From Flavobacterium sp. SM15 (GTDB lineage Bacteria > Bacteroidota > Bacteroidia > Flavobacteriales > Flavobacteriaceae): a DNA stretch of 64,000 bases. Shown in pieces: positions 53,644-61,976 of this stretch. The position numbers and the translations under genes were made by a program. Within the stretch, counting starts at the first letter, position 1; each line of letters begins with the position of its first letter. The stretch lies in the NCBI RefSeq assembly GCF_022012335.1, contig NZ_JAKLTO010000005.1, forward strand, positions 124,001 to 188,000, written 5' to 3'. The notes under the pieces are model-generated. The model was not told the origin of the DNA. It saw only the letters and a program-made list of their open reading frames with translations, and did not search any database.

Positions 53644-54318
53644 TTACTTAATTTCTTCGTTGCGAATGTCCCCGTCTACCATAATTAATTTACGATCCGC
53701 CATGTTCGCCAATTCTTCGTTATGGGTTACAATCACAAAGGTTTGTCCGAATTCGTCCCGTAGTTTAAAAAACAACTGATGTAAATTTTCTGCAGAATGC
53801 GTATCCAGATTTCCCGAAGGTTCATCAGCAAAAATAACAGCGGGTTTGTTGATTAAAGCCCTTGCAACCGCCACACGTTGTTGCTCCCCACCGGAAAGTT
53901 CCCCTGGTTTGTGGTCGTAACGGTGTGATAATCCTAGATAATCCAATAAGCGCTTGGCTTCAGCTTCGGTTTCTTTTTTTTCTTTTCCGGCGATGAAAGC
54001 AGGAATGCAAACATTTTCCAAAGCAGTAAATTCAGGTAACAACTGATGAAACTGAAAAATAAACCCCAATTGTAAGTTTCGGAATTTTGACAATGTTTTG
54101 TCATTCATCTTCAATACATCTTCACCATTGATGATCAGTTCAGTGGTTTTTTCGGAAGAGGCTTTGTCCAGAGTTCCCATGATTTGTAAAAGTGTTGTCT
54201 TTCCTGCACCGGAAGCCCCAACAATGGAAACGATTTCACCCTTTTTAATATGAAGGTTTACTCCTTTGAGAACATGAAGTTTATCGAAGTGTTTATGAAT
54301 ATTTTTTGCCTGAATCAT
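53644..54318 (-). CDS. lolD: LolD-type ABC transporter ATPase
   Basis: This 224-residue ATPase of the MacB/LolD class has Walker [10 protein letters not shown], the Q-loop [20 protein letters not shown], signature [15 protein letters not shown], Walker [13 protein letters not shown] and the switch His VTHNEE. The [11 protein letters not shown] stretch is characteristic of LolD, which powers release of outer-membrane lipoproteins from the inner membrane. The LolCE permease gene is not adjacent, as is usual in Bacteroidota. It is divergent from msrA. Confidence 0.9.
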   Translation of the reverse strand: MIQAKNIHKHFDKLHVLKGVNLHIKKGEIVSIVGASGAGKTTLLQIMGTLDKASSEKTTELIINGEDVLKMNDKTLSKFRNLQLGFIFQFHQLLPEFTALENVCIPAFIAGKEKKETEAEAKRLLDYLGLSHRYDHKPGELSGGEQQRVAVARALINKPAVIFADEPSGNLDTHSAENLHQLFFKLRDEFGQTFVIVTHNEELANMADRKLIMVDGDIRNEEIK

Positions 54319-54458
54319 TAGCTGTATTTTCTACAAAGAAACAAAGAATTTGGGTAAAATGAAATCCGCTTAAAGTATTCTTACGTATGTGTTATAAAGT
54401 TTCGTTAATACAAAATCCGAAACCTGATTATTCTTTAACTTTGATAAAAACAAATGCT

Positions 54459-55103
54459 ATGAAAGCTATTTTTGCAGTGCTGATTTCGTTATCGGCCATT
54501 TCCTGTCAGCCAAGGGAAAGAAGTTTAACGGTAGAAAAAAACAAACAAAACGATATGATGAGTGAACAAAAAGGATATGAAATCGCAACGGTGGCCGGAG
54601 GATGTTTCTGGTGTACCGAAGCACTTTTTCTTGAACTAAAAGGAGTAAAAAAAGTGGTGCCGGGCTATACCGGAGGAACAGTTAAAAATCCTACGTATGA
54701 AGATGTATGCTCCGGAACAACCGGTCACGCAGAAGCTATTGAAATTACTTTTGATCCCAAAGAAGTAGCCTATGAAGACATTCTTGAAGTGTTTTTCGGA
54801 ACGCACGATCCTACCACTTTAAACCGTCAGGGCGCCGATGTTGGTACTCAATACCGAAGCGAGGTTTTTTATCACAATGAGGCCCAGAAAAAAGCGGCTG
54901 AAAATTTTATCAACCTTTTAAATACACAAAACGTTTTCGGAAAAAAAGTAGTTACCAAAATCTCTCAGGCTGATGTTTTTTATCCGGCCGAGGATTACCA
55001 CCAAAACTATTACAACCGAAACAAAAACCAAATGTATTGCATGGCGGTAATTACTCCGAAACTGGAAAAATTGCATAAGAACTATAAATCGAAGCTGAAA
55101 TAA
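54459..55103 (+). CDS. msrA: Peptide methionine sulfoxide reductase MsrA, lipoprotein form
   Basis: This 214-residue enzyme starts at ATG 54459, supported by a -7 element TAACTTTG at 54436-54443; the longer frame begins before the transcript. It has a lipoprotein signal (LSAISC) and the catalytic GGCFWCTEALF. Other MsrA motifs are VVPGYTGGTVKNPTYEDVCS, TGHAEAIEITFDP and ADVGTQYRS, with YHQNYY near the end. It repairs S-methionine sulfoxide. The lipid anchor places it in the periplasm/envelope rather than the cytosol. Confidence 0.95.
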   Translation: MKAIFAVLISLSAISCQPRERSLTVEKNKQNDMMSEQKGYEIATVAGGCFWCTEALFLELKGVKKVVPGYTGGTVKNPTYEDVCSGTTGHAEAIEITFDPKEVAYEDILEVFFGTHDPTTLNRQGADVGTQYRSEVFYHNEAQKKAAENFINLLNTQNVFGKKVVTKISQADVFYPAEDYHQNYYNRNKNQMYCMAVITPKLEKLHKNYKSKLK

Positions 55104-55148
55104 TTTGGCATTGGTTTTGTTAGATACCAGAGGTAATAAAGTTTAATA

Positions 55149-55448
55149 ATGGAAGAAATTCAGGTAAAATCACAGGCAGACAACAGAGGAAGAAAGCTTG
55201 TCTTAGGAATTATTTTTGATTTGATAGGCTATGCGTCTTATGTTGTTCCTTTTATCGCAGAAATTACCGATGTGGTTTGGGCACCAATTGCAGGGTTTAT
55301 TTTGTCAAGAATGTATAAAGGACGAATTGGAATGGTTGGTGGAATTTTTGAATTTATAGAAGAGTTGCTGCCAGGTTTTGATTTTATCCCAACTTTTACA
55401 CTTACCTGGATTTACACTTATTTGATAAAAGATGAAAATAGGAAATAA
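55149..55448 (+). CDS. Small membrane protein, unknown (99 aa)
   Basis: This 99-residue protein has two hydrophobic segments (LGIIFDLIGYASYVVPFIAE and VWAPIAGFILSRMY) around a short acidic loop, and an aromatic end TFTLTWIYTYLI. A similar FDLIGYxSYxxP..E..D..WAP pattern occurs in small Bacteroidota membrane proteins. The function is unknown. It follows msrA by 45 bp and may share its transcript. Confidence 0.75.
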   Translation: MEEIQVKSQADNRGRKLVLGIIFDLIGYASYVVPFIAEITDVVWAPIAGFILSRMYKGRIGMVGGIFEFIEELLPGFDFIPTFTLTWIYTYLIKDENRK

Positions 55449-55461
55449 AAATAGGGGCTTG

Positions 55462-55788
55462 TTAAGCTCCTTTTTTGTTTTCAAACCAATCGGAAATAAA
55501 GCCGAGTTTCATTCCCCGGAGCATTTTAAAGACAAAATTTTTAAAGAAAGTGTGTTGACCGAAAATAGTTCCAATTGTAACTAACAGCACTTTGTAAACA
55601 GGAAGGATAATCAGGATGTAAAGCGGCCAGTATAAAAACGGATTTAAAGTATCACGAGTTATGCCCATCGAACTTAAAATCGGTTTGGAAAGGTAAGAAG
55701 CTGTTGTACCGGTAATGGCAAAAACGACAAAGATGACAGTCATCTGCCAATTGCTTTTTATTCCCCAACGCTGTTTTAAATTCGACAT
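55462..55788 (-). CDS. DUF6787-type membrane protein
   Basis: This 108-residue protein has two membrane helices (WQMTVIFVVFAITGTTASYL and FLYWPLYILIILPVYKVLLV). The LVTIGTIFGQHTFFKNFVFK segment is distinctive of a Bacteroidota family now called DUF6787, sometimes misnamed as prolipoprotein diacylglyceryl transferase. It is too short for that enzyme and lacks its motifs. Its gene is 29 bp downstream of the lipoprotein gene ending at 55818 and is probably co-transcribed. Confidence 0.8.
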   Translation of the reverse strand: MSNLKQRWGIKSNWQMTVIFVVFAITGTTASYLSKPILSSMGITRDTLNPFLYWPLYILIILPVYKVLLVTIGTIFGQHTFFKNFVFKMLRGMKLGFISDWFENKKGA

Positions 55789-55817
55789 TTTTTTTCAAAT
55801 AGGCTCAAAAATACAAA

Positions 55818-56255
55818 TTATGGTCGAGGCATAAAACCTGAAAGACGAATATTATTTTTTATTTGAAAATATACCAGATAATTATACAACATATAATTTA
55901 CTTCATAACCATAATTTGTTCCGCTTTCATAGTCTATTGGCATTTGATATAAATTCGCTTCATAACTGTTTCTGGGACTGCTGGCTTTAATATTCCATTC
56001 CACAACCCAAGGGTAATTTCTGCTTTCCAAATAGTTTTGAGAATAAAAACCTCTGGTCCTTGCATTAGACGCAAGCCATGAGTTAAACCCTGGATCAATG
56101 ATAATCACCTCATATTCTATAGAATCATTTGCAATTCTAACCGTATCACTGAACTTTTTATTTGATGTGTTTTCGGCAATGGGTTTTGTAGTTGAATTGC
56201 ATCCTATAAAAAGTGAAATTGCTACCAGTGAAACTATGTAAAATACATTTTTCAT
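55818..56255 (-). CDS. DUF6146-type lipoprotein
   Basis: This 145-residue protein starts at ATG 56255, which gives a lipoprotein signal (VSLVAISLFIGC); the longer frame from 56315 has no signal and is rejected. The body contains IIDPGFNSWLASNARTRGFY, SQNYLESRNYPWVVEWN and YEVNYMLYNYLVYFQ, the conserved blocks of DUF6146. It is a periplasmic or outer-membrane lipoprotein with unknown role. The DUF6787 gene follows 29 bp downstream. Confidence 0.85.
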   Translation of the reverse strand: MKNVFYIVSLVAISLFIGCNSTTKPIAENTSNKKFSDTVRIANDSIEYEVIIIDPGFNSWLASNARTRGFYSQNYLESRNYPWVVEWNIKASSPRNSYEANLYQMPIDYESGTNYGYEVNYMLYNYLVYFQIKNNIRLSGFMPRP

Positions 56256-56315
56256 GACCCTGAATTTTCTTATAAAGTTACTAAATGTACCTGATTTGAA
56301 AAACCTATTTAACAA

Positions 56316-56344
56316 AAAAGCCAGACGATTCTTGTCTGGCTTTT
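56316..56344 (-). terminator. Terminator of the DUF937 gene
   Basis: AAAAGCCAGAC (56316-56326) and GTCTGGCTTTT (56334-56344) form an 11-bp stem with a T-run in minus-strand sense, 16 bp after the gene ending at 56361. Confidence 0.92.
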
Positions 56345-56360
56345 AATTATTAAGACGATT

Positions 56361-56918
56361 CTATTTTCCGAATATTTTTCCAAGTATTCCACTTAAAAAA
56401 CCACCGCTTTTTCCTGAAATAGCTGCTGTGGCATCACTCATATCTACTTTTCCGTCGTTATTTTGGTCTAAACCGAATTGTCCTCCGTATTTGGAAACAG
56501 CATCCATTAATCCTCCGGAATTTCCTCCGCCGATAGAATTTACAATATCGGAAACATTGAATCCGGGTTGATTCGGATCCTGTGCTTTACCAATTAAAGA
56601 ACCCAGTACTTTAGGGATCATGTTTCCTGCAACGCCTGAAGCTGCATCACTGCTTAAACCGAATTTCTGTCCTAAATTACCTGAAAGCTGTTCGGTTAAT
56701 TTTTGAACTACCGGATTGGAAGAATCTACCGAACCGGAGTTCAGTAATCCCGCAATATCGTTAATGTTGCCACCGGCTACCATATCTTTCAATCCTGATA
56801 AGATTGAGGAGCTGGTTTCATTCATTACGGCATCATTATGTTCGTTTGGAACCGATTGATTGTTCACTATGGCATCACCTCCAAACTGCTTAACTAACTC
56901 TGATATTTGATCTAACAT
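56361..56918 (-). CDS. DUF937-like protein with an EF-hand-type calcium loop
   Basis: This 185-residue soluble protein has repeated helices typical of DUF937/YidB-like proteins (ISELVKQFGGDAIVNNQSVP, LSGNLGQKFGLSSDAASGVA, MIPKVLGSLIGKA) and a Gly/Ser-rich linker. The EF-hand-type loop DQNNDGKVDMSD (about residues 150-161) could bind calcium. The end is GFLSGILGKIFGK. No signal peptide is visible. The function is unknown. It is on the same strand as serA but beyond the serA terminator hairpin, so it is probably transcribed separately. Confidence 0.85.
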   Translation of the reverse strand: MLDQISELVKQFGGDAIVNNQSVPNEHNDAVMNETSSSILSGLKDMVAGGNINDIAGLLNSGSVDSSNPVVQKLTEQLSGNLGQKFGLSSDAASGVAGNMIPKVLGSLIGKAQDPNQPGFNVSDIVNSIGGGNSGGLMDAVSKYGGQFGLDQNNDGKVDMSDATAAISGKSGGFLSGILGKIFGK

Positions 56919-57008
56919 TGTAACTGAATTTTAAGGTTGAATATCAAATTTAAGCAAAAAACAGTTACAAAATTGAAGTTGAGCTTTAATAGTTTGTTAT
57001 TTATTCTC

Positions 57009-57059
57009 AAAAAAATTCGTGCATTAACAGTAAGTGTTTTTACTGCCAATGCACGAATT
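57009..57059 (-). terminator. Terminator of the serA transcript
   Basis: AATTCGTGCATT (57014-57025) pairs perfectly with AATGCACGAATT (57048-57059), with an inner stem CAGTAA/TTACTG. It is followed in minus-strand sense by a T-run, just downstream of serA. Confidence 0.9.
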
Positions 57060-57083
57060 ATGAATCATTTTTTTTAAGACTAA

Positions 57084-58040
57084 TTAATTGTTTTTCAGCA
57101 AGCTGATGATTTGTTCGGCTAATTCTGTCCCGATTCTGTCCTGTGCTTCTAAAGTTGCTGCTCCAATGTGAGGCGTCAATGAAATTTTAGGATTCATTAA
57201 AACCTGAATAGCAGGAGTTGGTTCCTCTTCAAAAACATCCAAACCGGCAAAAAGCACTTTTCCTTCATCAAGAGCATCAACCAAAGCGACTTCATCAATT
57301 ACTCCGCCACGGGCACAATTGATGATTCCAACCCCATCTTTCATGATGCTTATTTCTTCTTTTCCAATGATGTAATCGTCTTGTGCCGGAACGTGAACGG
57401 TTATGAAATCAGAATCTTTTAAAATTGATTCCATGGGTTCGGTCTCAATATCCACATTGATGAACTGTCCGTTGTAAAAATCTACTTTGATGGTAGCTTC
57501 ATCCACATATTTATCTGAAGCGATAACTTTCATACCTAATCCTAAAGCCATGCGAGCTACTTCGCGACCAATTCTTCCGAAGCCAATAATTCCAATGGTT
57601 TTTCCTCTTAATTCAATACCGTCGGAATAGGCTTTTTTAAGGCTGTTGAATTGCGAATCTCCGTCCAAAGGCATATTTCTGTTGGCATCGTGAAGAAAAC
57701 GACAACCTGAGAAAAGATGCGCGAAAACCAATTCCGCAACCGATTCCGAAGACGATGCAGGTGTGTTGATTACATGTATTCCTTTTTCACGGGCATAGGC
57801 CACATCAATATTATCCATACCAACGCCACCGCGACCGATGATTTTGATTGATGGGCAACTGTCAATAATATCTTTACGGACTTTAGTGGCACTGCGCACC
57901 AAAATCACGTCAATGTTATTAGTGTTTATATAGTTAGCTACTTGTTCCTGAGCAACTTTTGTTGTGATAACTTCAAATCCGGCTTTTTCCAAGGTATTAA
58001 TTCCGCTTTGAGAAAGACCGTCGTTGGCTAATATTTTCAT
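57084..58040 (-). CDS. serA: D-3-phosphoglycerate dehydrogenase, short form
   Basis: This 318-residue NAD-dependent dehydrogenase catalyses the first step of serine synthesis. It has the Rossmann motif GIIGFGRIGREVAR, the catalytic Arg in NCARGGVIDE, and Glu and His in the EEEP...LTPHIGAATLEAQ region. The C-terminal ACT or ASB regulatory domains of longer forms are absent, so direct serine feedback through ACT is not expected. It is the last gene of the acyl-CoA reductase-HAD-serC-serA run, 65 bp after serC. Confidence 0.94.
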   Translation of the reverse strand: MKILANDGLSQSGINTLEKAGFEVITTKVAQEQVANYINTNNIDVILVRSATKVRKDIIDSCPSIKIIGRGGVGMDNIDVAYAREKGIHVINTPASSSESVAELVFAHLFSGCRFLHDANRNMPLDGDSQFNSLKKAYSDGIELRGKTIGIIGFGRIGREVARMALGLGMKVIASDKYVDEATIKVDFYNGQFINVDIETEPMESILKDSDFITVHVPAQDDYIIGKEEISIMKDGVGIINCARGGVIDEVALVDALDEGKVLFAGLDVFEEEPTPAIQVLMNPKISLTPHIGAATLEAQDRIGTELAEQIISLLKNN

Positions 58041-58105
58041 TTTAAATTGAAAGATTTAATGATTTAAAAATTGAAAGATTGAAAAACTAAAATTGTAACT
58101 GAATA

Positions 58106-59176
58106 CTAAATTTTCGTTTCCAATTCTTTCATTACATCGACTAATACCTGAACACTTTCAATAGGCAAGGCATTGTACATCGAAGCACGATAACCCCCAA
58201 CCGATCTATGCCCGTTGATACCAGAAACTCCAGCTGCTTTCCACATCGAATCGAATACTTCTTTATGGTTCCCATCAGCAAGTAAAAAAGTCGCATTCAT
58301 GTTTGAACGATCTTCTTTTACAGTTGTTCCGATAAATAATGGATTGCGGTCAATTTCATCATACAGAAGTTTTGCTTTTGCCTCGTTTTGCTTTTCGATT
58401 GCTGTAATTCCGCCTAAATTTTTAAGCCATTGCATGGTTAGTAAAGAAGTGTAAACCGCAAAAACCGGCGGCGTGTTGTACATACTTTCCTTATCAATAT
58501 GTTGCTGATAATTCATGATGTTTGGAATGGCTCTATTTGTATTCCCTAAAAGAGATTCTTTAACTACGATTAAAGTTACTCCGGCAGGACCCATATTTTT
58601 TTGGGCTCCGGCGTAAATCAAATCGAATTTGGAGAAATCAAGAGTTCTGGAAAAAATGTCTGAACTCATATCGCAAACCATCGGCACGGAGGTTTCCGGA
58701 AAACTTTTCATTTGAGTTCCAAAGATGGTATTGTTGCTTGTACAGTGAAAATAATCTGCATCCGAAGGAATCACAAAATCTTTTGGAATATGATTGTAAT
58801 TTTCCGGTTTTGAGGAAGCGACTACAATAGTTTCACCAAAAGCCTTTGCTTCTTTGATAGCTCCGCTTGCCCAGGTTCCGGTGTCCAGATAAGAAGCTTT
58901 TCCATCGGTTTTCATTAAATTGTAGGGGATTCGTAAAAACTCCATACTGGCTCCGCCCTGTAAAAATAAAGCCTGATAGCCTTTTCCGGTCAAGCCTAAA
59001 AGTTCAAGAGCCAAAGCGCGTGCTTCTTCCATAACAGCTACAAAAGCTTTGTCTCGGTGGGAAATTTCTAAAATGGACAATCCCATACCATTAAAATCTA
59101 AAACGGCCTGTGCTGCTTGCTCAAAAACTTCCTGAGGCAAAATACACGGGCCGGCACTGAAATTATGTTTTTTCAT
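58106..59176 (-). CDS. serC: 3-phosphoserine aminotransferase
   Basis: This 356-residue PLP enzyme opens with KKHNFSAGPCILPQEVFEQA, the family start. It has GGASMEFLRIPYNL, the cofactor lysine in YAGAQKNMGPAG (about residue 195) and GHRSVGGYRASMYNA near the end. It converts 3-phosphohydroxypyruvate to phosphoserine with glutamate. The gene is 8 bp after the HAD hydrolase gene and 65 bp before serA, so the two serine steps are together. Confidence 0.97.
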   Translation of the reverse strand: MKKHNFSAGPCILPQEVFEQAAQAVLDFNGMGLSILEISHRDKAFVAVMEEARALALELLGLTGKGYQALFLQGGASMEFLRIPYNLMKTDGKASYLDTGTWASGAIKEAKAFGETIVVASSKPENYNHIPKDFVIPSDADYFHCTSNNTIFGTQMKSFPETSVPMVCDMSSDIFSRTLDFSKFDLIYAGAQKNMGPAGVTLIVVKESLLGNTNRAIPNIMNYQQHIDKESMYNTPPVFAVYTSLLTMQWLKNLGGITAIEKQNEAKAKLLYDEIDRNPLFIGTTVKEDRSNMNATFLLADGNHKEVFDSMWKAAGVSGINGHRSVGGYRASMYNALPIESVQVLVDVMKELETKI

Positions 59177-59184
59177 TTTTGTAC

Positions 59185-59586
59185 TTAATCTTTAAAAACC
59201 TGAATTACGACTTCTTTTTCTACCAAATCGGTAAATTTTCCGGTGTAGCGGGTTGCTTTAACCAAATGGTTGTCAATCCAATGGTAATTTCCGCCGCGTG
59301 GTTTTCCGAATAGAATACTGTGAAACTTGAATCCGTGTTTGTTAAGCCATTGTTCGGTTACTTCGCGGTGCTCTTCGGTTCTGGAGGTGAAAAAACAAAT
59401 CTGATGTCCTTCGTCAAACCACTTATTAATGGTTTCCAAAGCGTCCGGGAAAGGTTCGCAAATTGCCATTCTTTCGGGTTGTTCGTTGGGAACGTCTTCC
59501 GTGATGGTACCGTCAATGTCGATGAGGTAGTTCTTGATCCCGTCTTTTAAAACCGGACTAATGTTGTCTTTGTGTTCTAATTGCAT
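59185..59586 (-). CDS. Small HAD-superfamily hydrolase in the serine cluster
   Basis: This 133-residue HAD-fold protein has motif I DIDGTITED (nucleophile D and acid/base D), motif II FFTSRTEE and a compact second half (KPRGGNYHWIDNHLVKATRY) where motif III/IV residues are hard to place. It has no cap domain. Its position directly before serC (8 bp) and serA makes the missing third step, phosphoserine phosphatase, an attractive guess. The sequence is not a classical SerB, and other phosphatase roles are equally possible. Confidence 0.8.
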   Translation of the reverse strand: MQLEHKDNISPVLKDGIKNYLIDIDGTITEDVPNEQPERMAICEPFPDALETINKWFDEGHQICFFTSRTEEHREVTEQWLNKHGFKFHSILFGKPRGGNYHWIDNHLVKATRYTGKFTDLVEKEVVIQVFKD

Positions 59587-59687
59587 TATGTTGTGTGTTT
59601 AATGCAAGCAAATTTCAAAAAAAAGAAACGATTTCTAAAATAAAATAACCACAAAGGGATGATTGCTTACTTTTTTGGGATTAAAAG

Positions 59688-60746
59688 CTATATTTTGTTT
59701 AAAAATGTAAGCGTGTCAATATTGTCGGCATAGTCCCATAGCTTTGGTTTTTGGGTTTCTCCGAATGGAATACTGTTATCGGTAAGATGATTGGAAACCA
59801 CACATTGTATCTGATCTTCATCGGTTTTTAAGCGTTGCTTTATCGTTTCCAAATCATCATAAAATTCATAAAAAACGGAAGAAATAGGTGAGGCATAACT
59901 GCTGTCTTCCTTTAGAGTAAGGAATTCATTGTCCAACAAAGGGAAAAGGCTCATCAGAAAAACAGCCTTGTTGTAATCGTAATTGTTGGCGTATTTCTCG
60001 TAATGAATAATATCTCCATATTGAAAAATAGATTCAAAAAAGTGTTTAAAATCGTAACCTTTCGGAACAAAAAGTTTGGAAACATTACGGCAACCCAACC
60101 CGAAGTAGCGGAAAATATCTTCCCCTAAACCGATCAGGTCTTCTTTAGTTTCGTTCCCGTTTAAAATCGCAACCGAATTTCTGTTTTTACGGATGATGCT
60201 TGGTTTGTCTTTAAAATAATATTCGAAATAACGGGCAGTATTGTTGCTTCCTGTAGCGATTACGGCGTCAAAGTTTTCAAGTTTGCCTTCCACAAAAATG
60301 ATGCTGCTTTCTAATTCCGGCTGTATAGAAATCATGTATTTGGCTAAAAAAGGCAATAGTTTCTGATCGTTGGAAGACATTTTAACCATAACCTTATGAC
60401 CGGAAATCAAAACTGATAAAAAATCATGAAATCCAACTAACGGAATATTTCCCGCTAAAATTAAACCGACTGTTTTGGGCTGAACGTTTGAGAAGTCATA
60501 TTTAGATAGCCACTCGTTTAGATTGTCTTCAGTTAAAGCCTCTGCCCAAGAATTGACTGCGAAATATACCTGTTCTGAGGTAAACCAACCGTTGTGGGAT
60601 TGGGAAAGTGCAATCAAATCAACAAAATCATCATAAAACAAATTGTTGTTTTGAACTTCAGGATTTTTGGTGTTTCCATCGGCTTTAAACTGACTTAAAA
60701 AGTTTCCAAGCGCAATTGCAGTATTTTTTTTAAGTTTTTGTGACAT
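59688..60746 (-). CDS. Acyl-CoA reductase-like protein (LuxC family)
   Basis: This 352-residue protein is of the PF05893/LuxC acyl-CoA reductase group in the aldehyde dehydrogenase superfamily. It has VGLILAGNIPLVGFHDFLSV, then SGHKVMVKMSSNDQKLLPFL, VIATGSNNTARYFEYYF, RKNRNSVAILNGNE and the cysteine region LGLGCRNVSKLFVPKGYD that probably holds the thiol nucleophile. It would reduce an activated acyl group to an aldehyde with NADPH. It starts the minus-strand run ahead of the HAD and ser genes and is divergent from the ferredoxin gene, a pairing conserved in Flavobacteriaceae. Confidence 0.88.
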   Translation of the reverse strand: MSQKLKKNTAIALGNFLSQFKADGNTKNPEVQNNNLFYDDFVDLIALSQSHNGWFTSEQVYFAVNSWAEALTEDNLNEWLSKYDFSNVQPKTVGLILAGNIPLVGFHDFLSVLISGHKVMVKMSSNDQKLLPFLAKYMISIQPELESSIIFVEGKLENFDAVIATGSNNTARYFEYYFKDKPSIIRKNRNSVAILNGNETKEDLIGLGEDIFRYFGLGCRNVSKLFVPKGYDFKHFFESIFQYGDIIHYEKYANNYDYNKAVFLMSLFPLLDNEFLTLKEDSSYASPISSVFYEFYDDLETIKQRLKTDEDQIQCVVSNHLTDNSIPFGETQKPKLWDYADNIDTLTFLNKI

Positions 60747-60752
60747 CGTTAA

Positions 60753-60784
60753 TTTGTTTATGAGAGGTTTTGATTGTAATTTTG
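60753..60784 (+). promoter_or_regulatory. Bacteroidota-type promoter of the ferredoxin gene
   Basis: TTTG (60753-60756; TTG core) and TAATTTTG (60777-60784) are separated by 20 bases, giving a transcript start near 60791 and a 26-base leader before the ATG at 60817. Confidence 0.75.
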
Positions 60785-60816
60785 TGCAAATTTACAGTTT
60801 AAAATTAATATAAGCT

Positions 60817-61167
60817 ATGGCAATCATTATAACAGACGAATGTATTAACTGCGGAGCCTGCGAACCGGAGTGTCCAAATACAGCAATATATGAAGGTGCA
60901 GACGATTGGCGTTGGAAAGACGGAACCCGTTTATCCGGAAAAATTGTTTTACCTGACGGAACCGAAGTAGATTCTGATGCGGCGCAAACCCCGATTTCAG
61001 ATGATATTTATTACATCGTACCCGGAAAATGTACCGAATGTAAAGGGTTTCACGAAGAACCACAGTGTGCGGCGGTTTGTCCGGTAGATTGTTGTGTTCC
61101 CGATGATAATCACGTGGAAGACGAAGACACCTTGTTGAACAGGCAGTCTTTTTTACATAACGAATAA
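60817..61167 (+). CDS. 4Fe-4S dicluster ferredoxin
   Basis: This 116-residue electron carrier has two cluster motifs: [12 protein letters not shown] near residue 10-20, and [18 protein letters not shown] with an enlarged spacing near residue 70-87. A roughly 45-residue insertion between them ([20 protein letters not shown]) is typical of the YfhL-like group. It is divergent from the acyl-CoA reductase gene, and the two may be functionally linked, since the spacing and pairing recur in related genomes. It ends at a bidirectional terminator. Confidence 0.93.
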   Translation: MAIIITDECINCGACEPECPNTAIYEGADDWRWKDGTRLSGKIVLPDGTEVDSDAAQTPISDDIYYIVPGKCTECKGFHEEPQCAAVCPVDCCVPDDNHVEDEDTLLNRQSFLHNE

Positions 61168-61168
61168 T

Positions 61169-61199
61169 AAAAAAATCCCGATACTCTCGGGATTTTTTT
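61169..61199. terminator. Bidirectional terminator
   Basis: AAAAATCCCGA and TCGGGATTTTT pair around a short loop with T-runs on both strands, between the ferredoxin gene and the convergent secreted protein gene. Confidence 0.92.
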
Positions 61200-61206
61200 G
61201 TGCGTT

Positions 61207-61746
61207 TTATTCTTTGACCAGCTCGGCTTTTTCTCTTGTGACGGTATCAGTTTTGGAATCATAGGATTCTAAAATCAGGTTGCCATCAGCATCAAAATGC
61301 CCGAAATAGGTTTTCATTTTACTTTTAATGATATAGTTGTTGTTATTGGCTTCACGAACCACTGCGAAAGTTTTTTTAGAATCAGGATTCATAATGGTAT
61401 ATCCTGTTTTGTCTAAAACCATTTCGTATTTTAAGCCGTTATAATTGTAAAACCCGGTACGGTCTGCATCTACATAGCGGCTAACACCATCTACAGTAAC
61501 TTTTACTTTAGAACTTACCTGTGGTTGTCCTAAAATCATTTCTTTGTTTAAAGTTTTTGATTCGGCATCTTTAAGCTCAACATCCTGAACTTCTTTAAGT
61601 TCTTTGGTGGAGATGATTTTTCGTTCCCCATCAGAATCTTTAATGGTTTTTACAGTTGTTTTTACTTCCTGTTGAACATTTGTGTTTTGGGACTGAACAT
61701 AAAAATTAGCAAACAATAGTGCAAATCCTAAAATTAAATTTTTCAT
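61207..61746 (-). CDS. Secreted conserved protein, unknown (179 aa)
   Basis: This 179-residue protein has a signal peptide (NLILGFALLFANFYVQSQ), a charged, possibly coiled middle (TTVKTIKDSDGERKIISTKE) and a beta-rich C-terminal half (YEMVLDKTGYTIMNPDSKKT, NNYIIKSKMKTYFGHFDADG). It is probably periplasmic. I recognise the overall pattern from Flavobacteriaceae but no function. It is a single gene with a terminator shared with ferredoxin. Confidence 0.8.
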   Translation of the reverse strand: MKNLILGFALLFANFYVQSQNTNVQQEVKTTVKTIKDSDGERKIISTKELKEVQDVELKDAESKTLNKEMILGQPQVSSKVKVTVDGVSRYVDADRTGFYNYNGLKYEMVLDKTGYTIMNPDSKKTFAVVREANNNNYIIKSKMKTYFGHFDADGNLILESYDSKTDTVTREKAELVKE

Positions 61747-61904
61747 AATATTTAGTTTTTATGATTAGTATGTTACAAATTTACGAAGACTATTTCGATA
61801 GACTTTATATAATTATCGGATAGACTTACATCTTTTTCATTTTTTGTGGTTTTTAACCTTTTAAAAGCGTTAAATGATCAGTTTTATACTTGCGAATAAT
61901 AAAC

Positions 61905-61912
61905 TATATTTG
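61905..61912 (+). promoter_or_regulatory. -7 promoter element of ychF
   Basis: TATATTTG matches the -7 consensus, 64 bp before the ATG at 61977. The best -33 match (TTTTA at 61882) lacks the G. Confidence 0.6.
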
Positions 61913-61976
61913 CACACTTAAATGAAAATCTAAATCCGTTAACCCGAAACGGTTAACTGTAAACATAAAAAACAGA

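Noticed and set aside
58041..58105. Short direct repeat (ATTGAAAGATT twice) between serC and serA as a regulatory site
   Set aside because: It is AT-rich and short, readily expected by chance in this base composition.
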